Assembly (NCBI GenBank): GCA_001801995.1
Contig: MGZB01000019.1
Location: 1-45,695 of the forward strand
Source of the DNA: Gammaproteobacteria bacterium RIFOXYD12_FULL_61_37
GTDB taxonomy: Bacteria > Pseudomonadota > Gammaproteobacteria > Chromatiales > Chromatiaceae
DNA: 45,695 nucleotides
Direction of reading: 5' to 3'
Both the position numbers and the translations under genes were made by a program. The notes below the pieces were generated by a model. That model was not told the DNA's origin and did no database searches. It saw only the letters and a program-made list of their open reading frames with translations. Shown piece by piece: positions 26,766-34,258 of this stretch (within the stretch, counting starts at the first letter, position 1; every line of letters begins with the position of its first letter).

Positions 26766-27464
26766 TTACCGACTTTGTGCCGCGCCAGCACCAGCCAAAT
26801 CCACAGCAATCCCTTCGAATTGCTCCAGTGCCGCACGCAGATCCTCAATAATCTCGGCAGCGATGACCTCCGGCGCGGGTAGGTTGCCGGAACCCGAGAG
26901 GGATTCGTCCTTCAGCCAGAAGATGTCCAGGCTGGCCTTGTCTCGGTTAATTAACTCCTTGTAGCCATACACCCGCCAGCGGCCTTCCGGCGTTTCTTCC
27001 GTCCAGGTGGCTTGGCGCTGGAAGCGGTTTTCGGCGCCATGACATCCACGATGGCCTGAATCAGCGGGCGCGGAGTGAAATACTGGCCGGCGCCGGACCT
27101 GGTGTCCTGGGCGTTCTTCTCCAGCAGCCCTTCGTAGGCGTCGCCCTTCACATCGGCGCTCATCGACACCCACTGTTCCTTGTCGATGAGATCGACCACC
27201 AGCCGCCGCAGCTTGGCCGGGTCCTGGAACTTATTCTGCGACTTGCTGAAAATCAGCCCGAGCAGGCCGTTCCAGTTGCCCAGCGCCTCCAGCGTGTGGC
27301 GGTAGTGATCGAACAGCTCGTCGCCGTCTTTCTTGATCAGGCTCGGCCATCTTCAGGAACAGCAGATAGGTGAGCTGCTCGACGTAATCGCCGTAGCTCA
27401 TACCGTCGTCGCGCAATACGTTGCAATAGTTCCAGAGCTTTTGGGCGATGGTGGCGCTATTCAT
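26766..27464 (-). pseudogene. hsdM: Type I restriction methylase HsdM remnant
   Basis: A broken gene in three pieces. The N-terminus (from 27464, IAQKLWNYCNVLRDD, YLLFLKMA) runs out of frame after KMA. A second frame carries the next stretch (KKDGDELFDHYRHTLEALGN, then SADVKGDAYEGLLEKNA and GAGQYFTPRPLIQAIVDVM). It then jumps to the C-terminal part (EGRWRVYGYKELINRDKASL, DIFWLKDES). The segment that should hold the SAM motif and the NPPF catalytic motif is missing, about 250 residues by comparison with the family, and about 20 residues are missing at the first break. So the methylase must be inactive. Its ATG overlaps the stop of the upstream ATPase gene (ATGA, 27461-27464). Intact hsdS and hsdR are not seen. 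Confidence 0.88.
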
Positions 27465-28900
27465 GGTTTATCCGGCTTTTTTCGTTCGAGTGTGTTTTTT
27501 GCTACCCTGTAGCAATGCAGGCTGCTTGGCGTAAATTCCACCGTCACACCCATCATCTCCTTGATCCCGCTCTTTGACCGGGTAGTGACCAGCGGAGCCC
27601 GGTTCAGGACATGCTTTTTGGAGAAATCCAGCAAACCTTTAATCTGTTTCGGATCATCAAAGGGTCGATCCGACCATTTCACTTCCACCGCAAAACGCGG
27701 CCGCTGCTGCGGATCAAGGCTAACCAAATCCACCTCGCCACTTTTCCACCGCGCGTAATACAGGGAATCCACAAAAGCGGCATTGTGTAGCCACTGGCTG
27801 AACACCGCAGTTTCCACCAGTTGCCCGATGGCTTCGTGATTCTCATCCACCGGGCCAAATAGCGCCGCGCGCATGGTGGGGTTGGTCAGATACACCTTGA
27901 AGGTGGCAGCGCGTTTGAAATGGGCCGCATCCTGATCCACGCGTCGCACGCGCCGGATCAGGAACGCTGCCTCCAGATATTCCAGATATTTGACCAGCGT
28001 ATTCTTTGCTACATGCGAAGTCTGTGACAAATCCTCCAGGCTCAATTCCTGCCCGGTGTTATAGGCCAGCGTATTGAACAGACTATTGAGCTCCTGAATA
28101 TCGGTGATGCCATACAAAATCGGCAAATCCCGCAACAGCACCTTGTCGATAATGTCGCTCTTGATATACCGGCGGGGGTTCTGCCGTACCAACTCTGAAA
28201 ACACCGCTTCCGGATAGCCGCCAAAATTCAGATAGTCGATGAAAGCATCGTTCAGCCCATGCAAATCATCGGCCGCGTATTGCAATGCCCCGCGCTCCTC
28301 TCCGGCCTCGCGAATCAGCTCAGCCTCGCGCCCGATGAAACGTAGGTACTCGGCGAACGTCAGTGGTGGCAAAACAAACTCGGTAAACCGGCCTGCACCG
28401 GATTCCACGCTTTTGGCCTTGAGCGCCGCAGCGGCCGAGCCGGTAGCCACAAACCGAATTCCGCGATAAGTGTCCACCAATGATTTGAGGTGAACCTCCC
28501 ACCCCTTTAGATACTGAATTTCATCGAAAAACACATACAGCCGCGTGCCTTCCGGACGGTGAAATAGCTTCTGAAAACGGTTCACCACCCCCTCAAGCGA
28601 AAGCCCTGTATAAAGCGGTGTTTCCAGCGAAACATAGAGAACATCCCGGCCACTGACGGCATGCTCATCCATCAAATCTTGAATGGCATGGAAAACCAGA
28701 ATCGTCTTGCCAACCCGGCGCGGGCCGAGCAACACCACGGCTCGGTTCACCTCAGACTGGTTCACCAGGCGCGAAAAATCGTCCAGATAAGCCCGGCGTG
28801 GGAATGCCCGATAATCAGCATCGATCCCACTCCCCGCCTGCCACCAGGGGTTATCCAGGCGTAAGCGATCTGCTATTTCCTTTTCAGACACTTGAAGCAT
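27461..28900 (-). CDS. AAA_14/DUF4143 ATPase
   Basis: A 479-residue P-loop ATPase: AAA_14 domain with Walker A LLGPRRVGKT (about residues 57-66), Walker B RLYVFFDEIQ, sensor FVATGS, followed by a winged-helix/DUF4143 region (about 230-440) with NTLVKYLEYLEAAFLIRRV and the PD-(D/E)XK-like tail GEVDLVSL then RFAVEVKWSD. The E-V-D and E-V-K spacing resembles a nuclease core, common in this family. Role is poorly known; such genes are frequent in mobile regions. It overlaps hsdM by ATGA, suggesting it was part of a restriction operon. An AT-rich, 130-base region upstream (28901-29031) likely holds its promoter. Confidence 0.85.
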   Translation of the reverse strand: MLQVSEKEIADRLRLDNPWWQAGSGIDADYRAFPRRAYLDDFSRLVNQSEVNRAVVLLGPRRVGKTILVFHAIQDLMDEHAVSGRDVLYVSLETPLYTGLSLEGVVNRFQKLFHRPEGTRLYVFFDEIQYLKGWEVHLKSLVDTYRGIRFVATGSAAAALKAKSVESGAGRFTEFVLPPLTFAEYLRFIGREAELIREAGEERGALQYAADDLHGLNDAFIDYLNFGGYPEAVFSELVRQNPRRYIKSDIIDKVLLRDLPILYGITDIQELNSLFNTLAYNTGQELSLEDLSQTSHVAKNTLVKYLEYLEAAFLIRRVRRVDQDAAHFKRAATFKVYLTNPTMRAALFGPVDENHEAIGQLVETAVFSQWLHNAAFVDSLYYARWKSGEVDLVSLDPQQRPRFAVEVKWSDRPFDDPKQIKGLLDFSKKHVLNRAPLVTTRSKSGIKEMMGVTVEFTPSSLHCYRVAKNTLERKKPDKP

Positions 28901-29031
28901 GTTTAAAGCCTAGAGTCAGAGTTGTGATGCAAAATTGTATCAAGTAAGATCAATCAAATGATCTTATTTTAATTTATACAATATATTGTTGTTTTATCAA
29001 TCAGTTAATCTTGATTTAAATTTCCAAACCC

Positions 29032-29247
29032 CTACAAGCCGGCCACCACCTCCAGCATCGCCCTGTCCGGCCAGGCCCATTTCCCGTAGATCGTCGCGGG
29101 CCGGTGGCTGAGTTCGCAGGACACGGCAACCGGGTCCAAATCCATCACGTTGGGCACCCCAGACAGCCAGGCCTCCAGGTCCTGCTTCGCCACGCGCAAG
29201 GAACCCAGCACCGAGCGGTCGGCGGCGTTGGCCTTGCGCTTGCTCAT
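29032..29247 (-). CDS. Small protein, third gene of a TA operon
   Basis: A 71-residue protein, not recognised. Basic N-terminus (MSKRKANAADRSVLGSL), a helix with QDLEAWLSGVP, then VMDLDPVAVSCELSHRPATI and a Trp-containing tail. Its ATG overlaps the stop of the toxin gene (ATGA at 29244-29247), so it is translationally coupled to the toxin-antitoxin pair. It could be a third component (regulator or chaperone) or the truncated start of a larger lost gene. The coding stretch ends where AT-rich sequence begins. Confidence 0.55.
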   Translation of the reverse strand: MSKRKANAADRSVLGSLRVAKQDLEAWLSGVPNVMDLDPVAVSCELSHRPATIYGKWAWPDRAMLEVVAGL

Positions 29248-29522
29248 CCGTACACCTCGTCATGGCTGCCGATGTCGATAAGCAGGATTTCGTGCTCGGT
29301 GATTTGCAGGCTGAGGGTGATGCGGTAACTGTAGGTGAGGCTGACAGTTTGCATGCCCTGGAGTTTGCCGGTGAGGGGATGCAGGCGCAGGCCGGGCTGG
29401 AAGGGGTCGGCGGCGAGTTGCGGCAGGGTGTCGGCGAAGCGGGGCCGTAGATCGGGATGCTTGGCCAGGAACTTGCGGACACGGCGGTCGAAGAAGGCCG
29501 TGGTGGTCAGGCTCCAGCTCAT
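29244..29522 (-). CDS. RelE/YafQ-type toxin
   Basis: A 92-residue type II toxin of the RelE/ParE superfamily, expected to cleave mRNA at the ribosome. Seen: basic helix FDRRVRKFLAKHPDLR, LHPLTGKLQGMQTVSLTYSYRI (the central strands with Lys/Arg/Tyr), and the closing LLIDIGSHDEVYG, whose H-D-E-V-Y end is typical of the YafQ/RelE group. Start codon overlaps the antitoxin stop (ATGA at 29519-29522), and the stop overlaps the third gene. Gene order antitoxin-toxin is standard. Confidence 0.85.
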   Translation of the reverse strand: MSWSLTTTAFFDRRVRKFLAKHPDLRPRFADTLPQLAADPFQPGLRLHPLTGKLQGMQTVSLTYSYRITLSLQITEHEILLIDIGSHDEVYG

Positions 29523-29791
29523 GCCGTCGGTTCGCTGTCCAGGTGCCGCATCAGGGCTTCGACGCTGTCGTGGCGGGTGACGCGGCCGGCCTTGGCGTCT
29601 TCCAGCGAGGCCTTGATGCGGGCCAGGGCGGCTTCTTCCTGGGACTCCATCAATTCGCGGTAGCGCTCTTCGGTCAGCACCACGTATTGCGGGCGGTTGT
29701 TCTTGACGATATGCACCGGGCCTTGAGTCAAGGCTTCATCCACGGCGGCGATGCCGCGACGCTTGATTTCCTGGGCGGGGACGATGTTCAT
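29519..29791 (-). CDS. Phd/YefM-like antitoxin
   Basis: A 90-residue antitoxin: the N-terminal Phd/YefM DNA-binding fold is seen in MNIVPAQEIKRRGIAAVDEA and GPVHIVKNNRPQYVVL, followed by a helical C-terminus (residues 55-90) that would wrap the toxin. Good ribosome site (AGGAG) 7 bases before the ATG at 29791. It should neutralise the RelE-like toxin and repress the operon together with it. Promoter expected in 29792-29845. Confidence 0.85.
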   Translation of the reverse strand: MNIVPAQEIKRRGIAAVDEALTQGPVHIVKNNRPQYVVLTEERYRELMESQEEAALARIKASLEDAKAGRVTRHDSVEALMRHLDSEPTA

Positions 29792-29845
29792 GACCTACTC
29801 CTATACCTGTTCAGGTACTTATTTGAGCACTCAATCGGGTTCGCA

Positions 29846-29950
29846 TCAAGCCGCGAGTGATTCGTTCAGATGTTCGATGAGGCTGTTCAGTTCATCGCCG
29901 AATAGCTGATACACCTTGAGTTGGCGCACGGCTGGGTCGCAGAGGGGTTC
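29846..29950 (-). pseudogene. Coding remnant, possibly an HsdR C-terminus
   Basis: A short in-frame tail (VRQLKVYQLFGDELNSL, then IEHLNESLAA and a stop) reads like the end of a real protein, but the sequence upstream merges into non-coding DNA and the tRNA. With an hsdM remnant nearby it could be the last residues of HsdR; that identity is only a guess from style. Confidence 0.3.
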
Positions 29951-30061
29951 TGATGCGTTGATGCGGGCTTGTTGCGACGGCAACCCCCCAGCCCACTTTA
30001 GAAACTGTCCACTAAGGGCTCGCTTCGGTTCGAACCAAAGCCTCCATTCCCCTGATAAAAC

Positions 30062-30086
30062 AAAAGGCCCCTCGCGGGGGCCTTTT
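30062..30086 (-). terminator. Terminator downstream of tRNA-Ser
   Basis: A strong hairpin, AAAAGGCCCC and GGGGGCCTTTT around a TCGC loop, immediately 3' of the tRNA on the minus strand, followed on that strand by TTTTGTTTTATC. Symmetric enough to work in both directions. Confidence 0.8.
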
Positions 30087-30093
30087 GCTTTAT

Positions 30094-30183
30094 TGGCGGA
30101 GAGGGAGGGGTTCGAACCCTCGTTACGGGTTACCGTAAACACGATTTCGAGTCGTGCGCTTTCAACCGCTCAGCCACCTCTCC
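30094..30183 (-). tRNA. tRNA-Ser (anticodon CGA)
   Basis: A 90-base class II tRNA on the minus strand. The acceptor stem GGAGAGG (30177-30183) pairs with CCTCTCC (30098-30104 complement), then discriminator G and an encoded CCA (30094-30096). The anticodon stem CACGA/TCGTG encloses loop CTCGAAA (anticodon CGA, reads UCG). The T arm has GGGTTCGAACCC and a long variable arm typical of tRNA-Ser. A terminator hairpin follows directly. The accessory genes at 26766-29950 lie on its 3' side, but no duplicate of the tRNA 3' end was found to mark an integration. Confidence 0.96.
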
Positions 30184-30317
30184 GGGATGGGATCAGGACC
30201 GTTCGAGATGGGGTTCCGGTTTCGGCGTTTTGATAAACTGCAAGAATACGGACGCCCACACCTGATAGTCTTAGCGGGTTCCGCATTCTACACGAGCCGG
30301 TGCTTTTCCCGTAAGTC

Positions 30318-31733
30318 ATGACGATGCGTTTGCTGCAATGGACACTGATTCTTTGGCTTGCTGGCTGCCTGGCGTCTTGCGGTCTGCCGGTTCCGTTGCT
30401 GGAGCGGGTCAAGGCCGAGGGTGTGCTGCGGGTCGCCACGTTCAACAATCCCACCACGGTCTTCGAGGGTCCCGAGGGTCTGACGGGGTTCGAGCATGAT
30501 CTGGCACGGATGTTTGCCCGGCGCCTGGGGGTTCGGGTGGAATTCGTCATGGCCGGCAGCTTTGGCGAGATCCTGCCTCTGGTCCGGGAGCGCAAGGTCC
30601 ACTTCGCCGCCGCCGGACTGGCGGTGACGCCCGAGCGGCAGAAGCTTGTAAAGTTCGGTCCCAGCTATCAGAAGATCACTCAGCAGGTGGTTTTCCGCAT
30701 GGGCGAGGGCAGCAAGCCGCCGAAGAAGGTGGAGGATCTGATCGGCAAGACGCTGGAAGTCACCGCCAATACCAGCCATGAGGAGGCGTTGAAGCGGTTG
30801 AAGGTTCAGCATCCCACTCTGGACTGGAACGCCTACAAGGAACTGGAGCCGGAAGACCTGTTGGAATTGGTCAATCAGAAGTTGATCGACTACACCATCA
30901 CCGATTCCAACCATTTCGCCGTGGCCCGCCGTTACTACCCCAGTCTGGCTATGGCCTTCGACCTTACCCAGCCGGAAGATCTGGCCTGGGCCTTTCCCCA
31001 TTCCAATGACGACAGTCTCTACAACGAGATGCTGTTGTTCTTCCACAATATTCGTTCGGATGGGCGGCTCGATCAGCTCCTCGAACGCTATTACGGCTAT
31101 GTGGAGCGGCTGAATTTCGTCGATCTGGTCACTTTCAAGCGCCATTACCTGGAACGGCTGCCCCGCTATAAGGAACTCTTCTACTGCGCAGAGAACAAGA
31201 CCGGCACTGACTGGCGCTTGCTGGCGGCGGTCAGTTACCAGGAGTCCCACTGGGACCCTGACGCGGTCTCCCCGACGGGCGTGGAAGGACTCATGATGCT
31301 GACCCGCGGCACGGCCAACGACCTGGGGGTGGAAAAGCGGAACGATCCCGAGGAAAGCATACTCGGCGGCTCTGTCTATCTTTCCCAGTTGCGCGACATC
31401 GCGCCGGAAGAGATCACCGAACCGGATCGCACCTGGTTCGCGTTGGCGGGCTACAATGTCGGCTTCGGCCATGTGGAGGATGCTCGCGACCTTGCCGCAC
31501 GGCAGGAAGAGGATCCGAACAAGTGGGCAGTCGTCAAAAATTACCTGCCCCTGCTGTCGAAGGAGGCTTGGTTCAAGCAGACCCGGCACGGCTACGCACG
31601 CGGGAAGGAACCCGTGAATTACGTCGACAATATCCGTGGTTATTACGACCTGATCATCCGCTTCGACGAGGAAGAGAAGGCCGAAAAACCGAAGGCGACT
31701 ATCTTGGAAATCTCAACCCCCCTGGCGTTGTGA
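30318..31733 (+). CDS. mltF: Membrane-bound lytic murein transglycosylase F
   Basis: A 471-residue outer-membrane lipoprotein that cleaves peptidoglycan glycan strands to anhydromuropeptides. Signal peptide with Cys (LASC, about residue 20); an SBP_bac_3 periplasmic-binding-like domain (about 35-265; VLRVATFNN, GFEHDLARMFA), then an SLT domain (about 285-440) with catalytic Glu in SYQESHWDP, SPTGVEGLMML and the ALAGYNVGFGHV motif. Matches MltF in domain order and length (E. coli 518). ATG 30318 is used; ATG 30324 is equally possible, and the ribosome site is weak. Monocistronic. Confidence 0.93.
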   Translation: MTMRLLQWTLILWLAGCLASCGLPVPLLERVKAEGVLRVATFNNPTTVFEGPEGLTGFEHDLARMFARRLGVRVEFVMAGSFGEILPLVRERKVHFAAAGLAVTPERQKLVKFGPSYQKITQQVVFRMGEGSKPPKKVEDLIGKTLEVTANTSHEEALKRLKVQHPTLDWNAYKELEPEDLLELVNQKLIDYTITDSNHFAVARRYYPSLAMAFDLTQPEDLAWAFPHSNDDSLYNEMLLFFHNIRSDGRLDQLLERYYGYVERLNFVDLVTFKRHYLERLPRYKELFYCAENKTGTDWRLLAAVSYQESHWDPDAVSPTGVEGLMMLTRGTANDLGVEKRNDPEESILGGSVYLSQLRDIAPEEITEPDRTWFALAGYNVGFGHVEDARDLAARQEEDPNKWAVVKNYLPLLSKEAWFKQTRHGYARGKEPVNYVDNIRGYYDLIIRFDEEEKAEKPKATILEISTPLAL

Positions 31734-31931
31734 TGGAGCCCTGGATGGGGCTGGACCATGCCCGGTCTGCCGTCTCGTCCAGCCGCTTCAGAAGTGGCAA
31801 GATTCAATCCCTCCCGTTTGGGGTCTCCCAGTGGAGGTATCCAGTCCGCGATAGTTCCTGTGATATATTTCGGACCATCGCATCAATATTCATTATTTAA
31901 TCATTATTTAATTTTCCCTTGGGAGACAAGC

Positions 31932-32807
31932 ATGTCAAAGAAGCATCCTGTCGTCGTCGTCACTGGCTCCTCCGGTGCCGGCACCACCACGGTGAAACAC
32001 GCCTTCGAGCACATTTTCTTCCGTGACGGCGTCAAGGCCGCCGTGGTCGAGGGCGACAGTTTTCACCGTTACAATCGTGTGGAGATGAAGACCAAGATTG
32101 CCCAGGAGGGCTTGAGTCATTTCGGCGACAAGGCCAACTGCTTCGACAAGCTGGAAGAGCTTTTCAAAACTTACGGCGAGACCGGCAAGGGACAGCAGCG
32201 CTACTACATCCACAGTACGGATGAAGCCGCCCACCACAACGCGCGCCTCGGCACCAGCGTAAATCCCGGCGAATTCACCCCCTGGGAAAACCTTCCGGAA
32301 GGCACCGATATCCTTTTCTATGAGGGGCTGCACGGTTTGGTGGTTACCAAGGAACATGACGTGGCCAGGCATGTGGACCTGGGCGTCGGCGTGGTGCCCA
32401 TCGTCAACCTGGAGTGGATTCAGAAGATCCACCGCGACAGCGCCGAACGCGGCTATAGCGAGGAGGCGATCGTCGATACCATCATGCGTCGCATGCCTGA
32501 CTACATCAAACACATCACCCCGCAGTTCTCGCGCACCGACATCAACTTCCAGCGCGTACCGACGGTGGACACCTCCAACCCCTTCGTCGCCCGCGATATC
32601 CCGACCCCCGACGAAAGCCTCGTGGTGATTCGGTTCGCCGACCCGAAGAAGTTCAGCATCAACTTCCCCTATCTGCTGGCGATGATCCACGACTCTTTCA
32701 TGTCCCGCCGCAACGACCTGGTCATCCCCGGCGGCAAGATGGGCATGGCGATGGAAATCATCCTGCAACCCATCATCGAACGCCTGATGGACGAACGCGG
32801 AAGCTGA
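31932..32807 (+). CDS. prk: Phosphoribulokinase (class I)
   Basis: Calvin-cycle enzyme that phosphorylates ribulose-5-phosphate to RuBP. At 291 residues it is the short octameric proteobacterial class I type. Seen: P-loop GSSGAGTTT (12-20), EGDSFHRY with D42 and H45 (D42 matches the catalytic Asp of Rhodobacter PRK), FYEGLHGLV with the second acidic site nearby, and the C-terminal VIPGGKMGMAMEI. ATG 31932 follows GGGAGAC. It stands alone, not in a cbb operon; a 200-base AT-rich upstream region (31734-31931) should hold its promoter. A strong terminator follows. Its presence argues for autotrophic growth. Confidence 0.96.
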   Translation: MSKKHPVVVVTGSSGAGTTTVKHAFEHIFFRDGVKAAVVEGDSFHRYNRVEMKTKIAQEGLSHFGDKANCFDKLEELFKTYGETGKGQQRYYIHSTDEAAHHNARLGTSVNPGEFTPWENLPEGTDILFYEGLHGLVVTKEHDVARHVDLGVGVVPIVNLEWIQKIHRDSAERGYSEEAIVDTIMRRMPDYIKHITPQFSRTDINFQRVPTVDTSNPFVARDIPTPDESLVVIRFADPKKFSINFPYLLAMIHDSFMSRRNDLVIPGGKMGMAMEIILQPIIERLMDERGS

Positions 32808-32823
32808 TCCGCCCGCCATCTCC

Positions 32824-32861
32824 AGGCCCCAATCGCCCAAGTGCGGTTGGGGCCTTTTTTT
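32824..32861 (+). terminator. Rho-independent terminator of prk
   Basis: Stem AGGCCCCAATCGC (32824-32836) with GCGGTTGGGGCCT (32843-32855), one G-T pair, loop CCAAGT, then a run of seven T. Confidence 0.92.
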
Positions 32862-33331
32862 ATTGCCCCGCGTTTTTCCGGGCGATGTGATTTCCTCTTA
32901 TCTCACTTGAGACGTGTTTTTCAAGTTATTGATTATAAGTGCTATTTAAAGGCTATTGGGAGGAGTGGGTATTTCTCACAGGCTCAAAGTGAAGAATTGC
33001 GCACCAGAATTGACCATTTTTCAGGTCAAAAACCCTAGTATTCCCCGCCTTTTTGCTATCCATTTCCCCGGTTTGGCGTTTTTTCATTCATTTCCAGGTA
33101 GTTGAGATCAGAGAAACCTGTCTCGTCAATGCACCAAATATGCCCGCAAAGCGCACCAATCATGTGCATTTATTCATATTAATCAATAAGTTGCGCGATG
33201 CCTGATGGGGCATTATCATCTGTCTCACTCCGGCAACAGGCTGTTGCTGAATGACAACGAGTGAAGTCAGTGCGCTGTAGCTCAAAGGTTCCAAACCAGC
33301 CTAGATCCAACCCGAAAACGAGGTTTTCACC
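32862..33331. promoter_or_regulatory. 470-base gene-free region upstream of the porin
   Basis: No gene recognised. Notable: GCACCAA twice (33131-33137 and 33153-33159, 22 bases apart), and AATGCAC (33129-33135) facing GTGCATT (33164-33170). These look like an operator array for the TorF-type porin. The half-sites recall NtrC sites (TGCACC), but the spacing does not fit a single NtrC box. A GAGG ribosome site precedes the porin ATG. Confidence 0.45.
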
Positions 33332-34048
33332 ATGAAAAAGACCCTTCTCTCTCTTGCTTGCGCCTCGCTGCTCGCCAGCAGCGGCGCCTTTGCCTCCGAC
33401 TGGACCCTCACCGGCAATGTTGGGCTTGTCAGCGACTATATGTTTCGCGGCATCACCCAGACCGATTCCGATCCCGCCATCCAGGGCGGACTCGATCTGA
33501 CCCACGTCAAGGGCTTCTTTGCCGGCGTTTGGGGCTCCAACGTGGAAAGCGATGTTACCGCCGTCGTCAACTACAACGGCGCCAACGTAGAACTGGACGC
33601 CTATCTGGGTTGGTCCGGAGAAATTGCCAACAAGACCACCCTGACGGTCAAGGCCCTGCGCTACAACTACCCCGGCTCCAATCTGGCTCTTGACCCCGAC
33701 ACCAACGAGTACAGTGCCTATCTGGGCCATGACTTCGGCCGCTTCTCGGCAAAGGCCGGCGTCAACTACAGCGATGATTTCTACGGCGCAAAAGAGGCTG
33801 CCTACCTGGATCTGGGCGTCAGCATCCCGGTTGGTCGCGTCACCGTCGGCCTGCACTATGGTGCGCAGGACTACAATAACGACGCCCTCGGCGACGATTA
33901 CGAAGACTACAGCGTCGGCGTCTCCGGAACCGCCGCTGGCCTGAACCTGGGTGTCACCTTCACCGGCACCGACGGTGTTGCCACCACGAATACGACCAGG
34001 GCGGCCTACGACGACGCAGTCGTCTTCTCCGTATCCAAAACCTTCTGA
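33332..34048 (+). CDS. TorF-type putative porin (TIGR02001 family)
   Basis: A 238-residue outer-membrane beta-barrel. Signal peptide to about residue 21 (GAFAS), then WTLTGNVGLVSDYMFRGITQT, the family's hallmark start, alternating amphipathic strands throughout, and a C-terminal Phe (SVSKTF) for BAM recognition. The family is found in many proteobacteria; the solute is unknown. Monocistronic, with a long regulatory upstream region and an elaborate structured terminator region downstream. Confidence 0.88.
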   Translation: MKKTLLSLACASLLASSGAFASDWTLTGNVGLVSDYMFRGITQTDSDPAIQGGLDLTHVKGFFAGVWGSNVESDVTAVVNYNGANVELDAYLGWSGEIANKTTLTVKALRYNYPGSNLALDPDTNEYSAYLGHDFGRFSAKAGVNYSDDFYGAKEAAYLDLGVSIPVGRVTVGLHYGAQDYNNDALGDDYEDYSVGVSGTAAGLNLGVTFTGTDGVATTNTTRAAYDDAVVFSVSKTF

Positions 34049-34073
34049 TCGGCTCCCCTTGGGGAGAGCACCG

Positions 34074-34182
34074 ACAAGGCCCGGCTTATTGGGACCTCTC
34101 TAAAAATTTCATCCCTGGAATTTTTGGAGACGGAAATCGAAAAGGGCGTTTTTCGATTTCCTTAAGCCGGGCCTTGTTTTTT
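34074..34182 (+). terminator. Three-way-junction terminator or small RNA
   Basis: The outer stem is a perfect 15-bp pairing of 34074-34088 (ACAAGGCCCGGCTTA) with 34163-34177. Inside are two further hairpins: 34097-34108 with 34119-34130 (11 of 12 paired) and a perfect 12-bp stem 34132-34143 with 34150-34161. A T5 tract (34178-34182) follows. It ends the porin transcript; the nested arms suggest a structured 3'-UTR RNA or a palindrome inserted in a terminator loop. Confidence 0.8.
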
Positions 34183-34213
34183 GCCCCGCTGTTTTCCTTA
34201 CCCTGGGATTCTT

Positions 34214-34243
34214 TGTAGGATGGTCGGGCTTCGTCCGACCAAC
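34214..34243. repeat. Short intergenic inverted repeat
   Basis: TGGTCGG (34221-34227) pairs with CCGACCA (34235-34241) within GTAGGATGGTCGGGCTTCGT, a style of dispersed intergenic repeat common in gammaproteobacteria. It lies just before the start of the flippase gene and argues against using the ATG at 34220. Confidence 0.5.
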
Positions 34244-34258
34244 CCTATCGGTAACCCC

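Noticed and set aside
29846-30142. 98-codon frame on the minus strand
   Set aside because: Its first half is the tRNA-Ser and its terminator hairpin; only the last 35 codons look like protein and are listed as a remnant.
30094-30183. tRNA-Ser as integration site of the accessory region
   Set aside because: No repeat of the tRNA 3' end and no integrase were found in the window.
32841-33038. 65-codon frame after the prk terminator
   Set aside because: Starts inside the terminator and shows no recognisable protein or ribosome site.
33235-33262. Sigma-54 promoter near TGTTGCTG upstream of the porin
   Set aside because: The spacing between the GG and GC elements is 12 bases, not the required 10.
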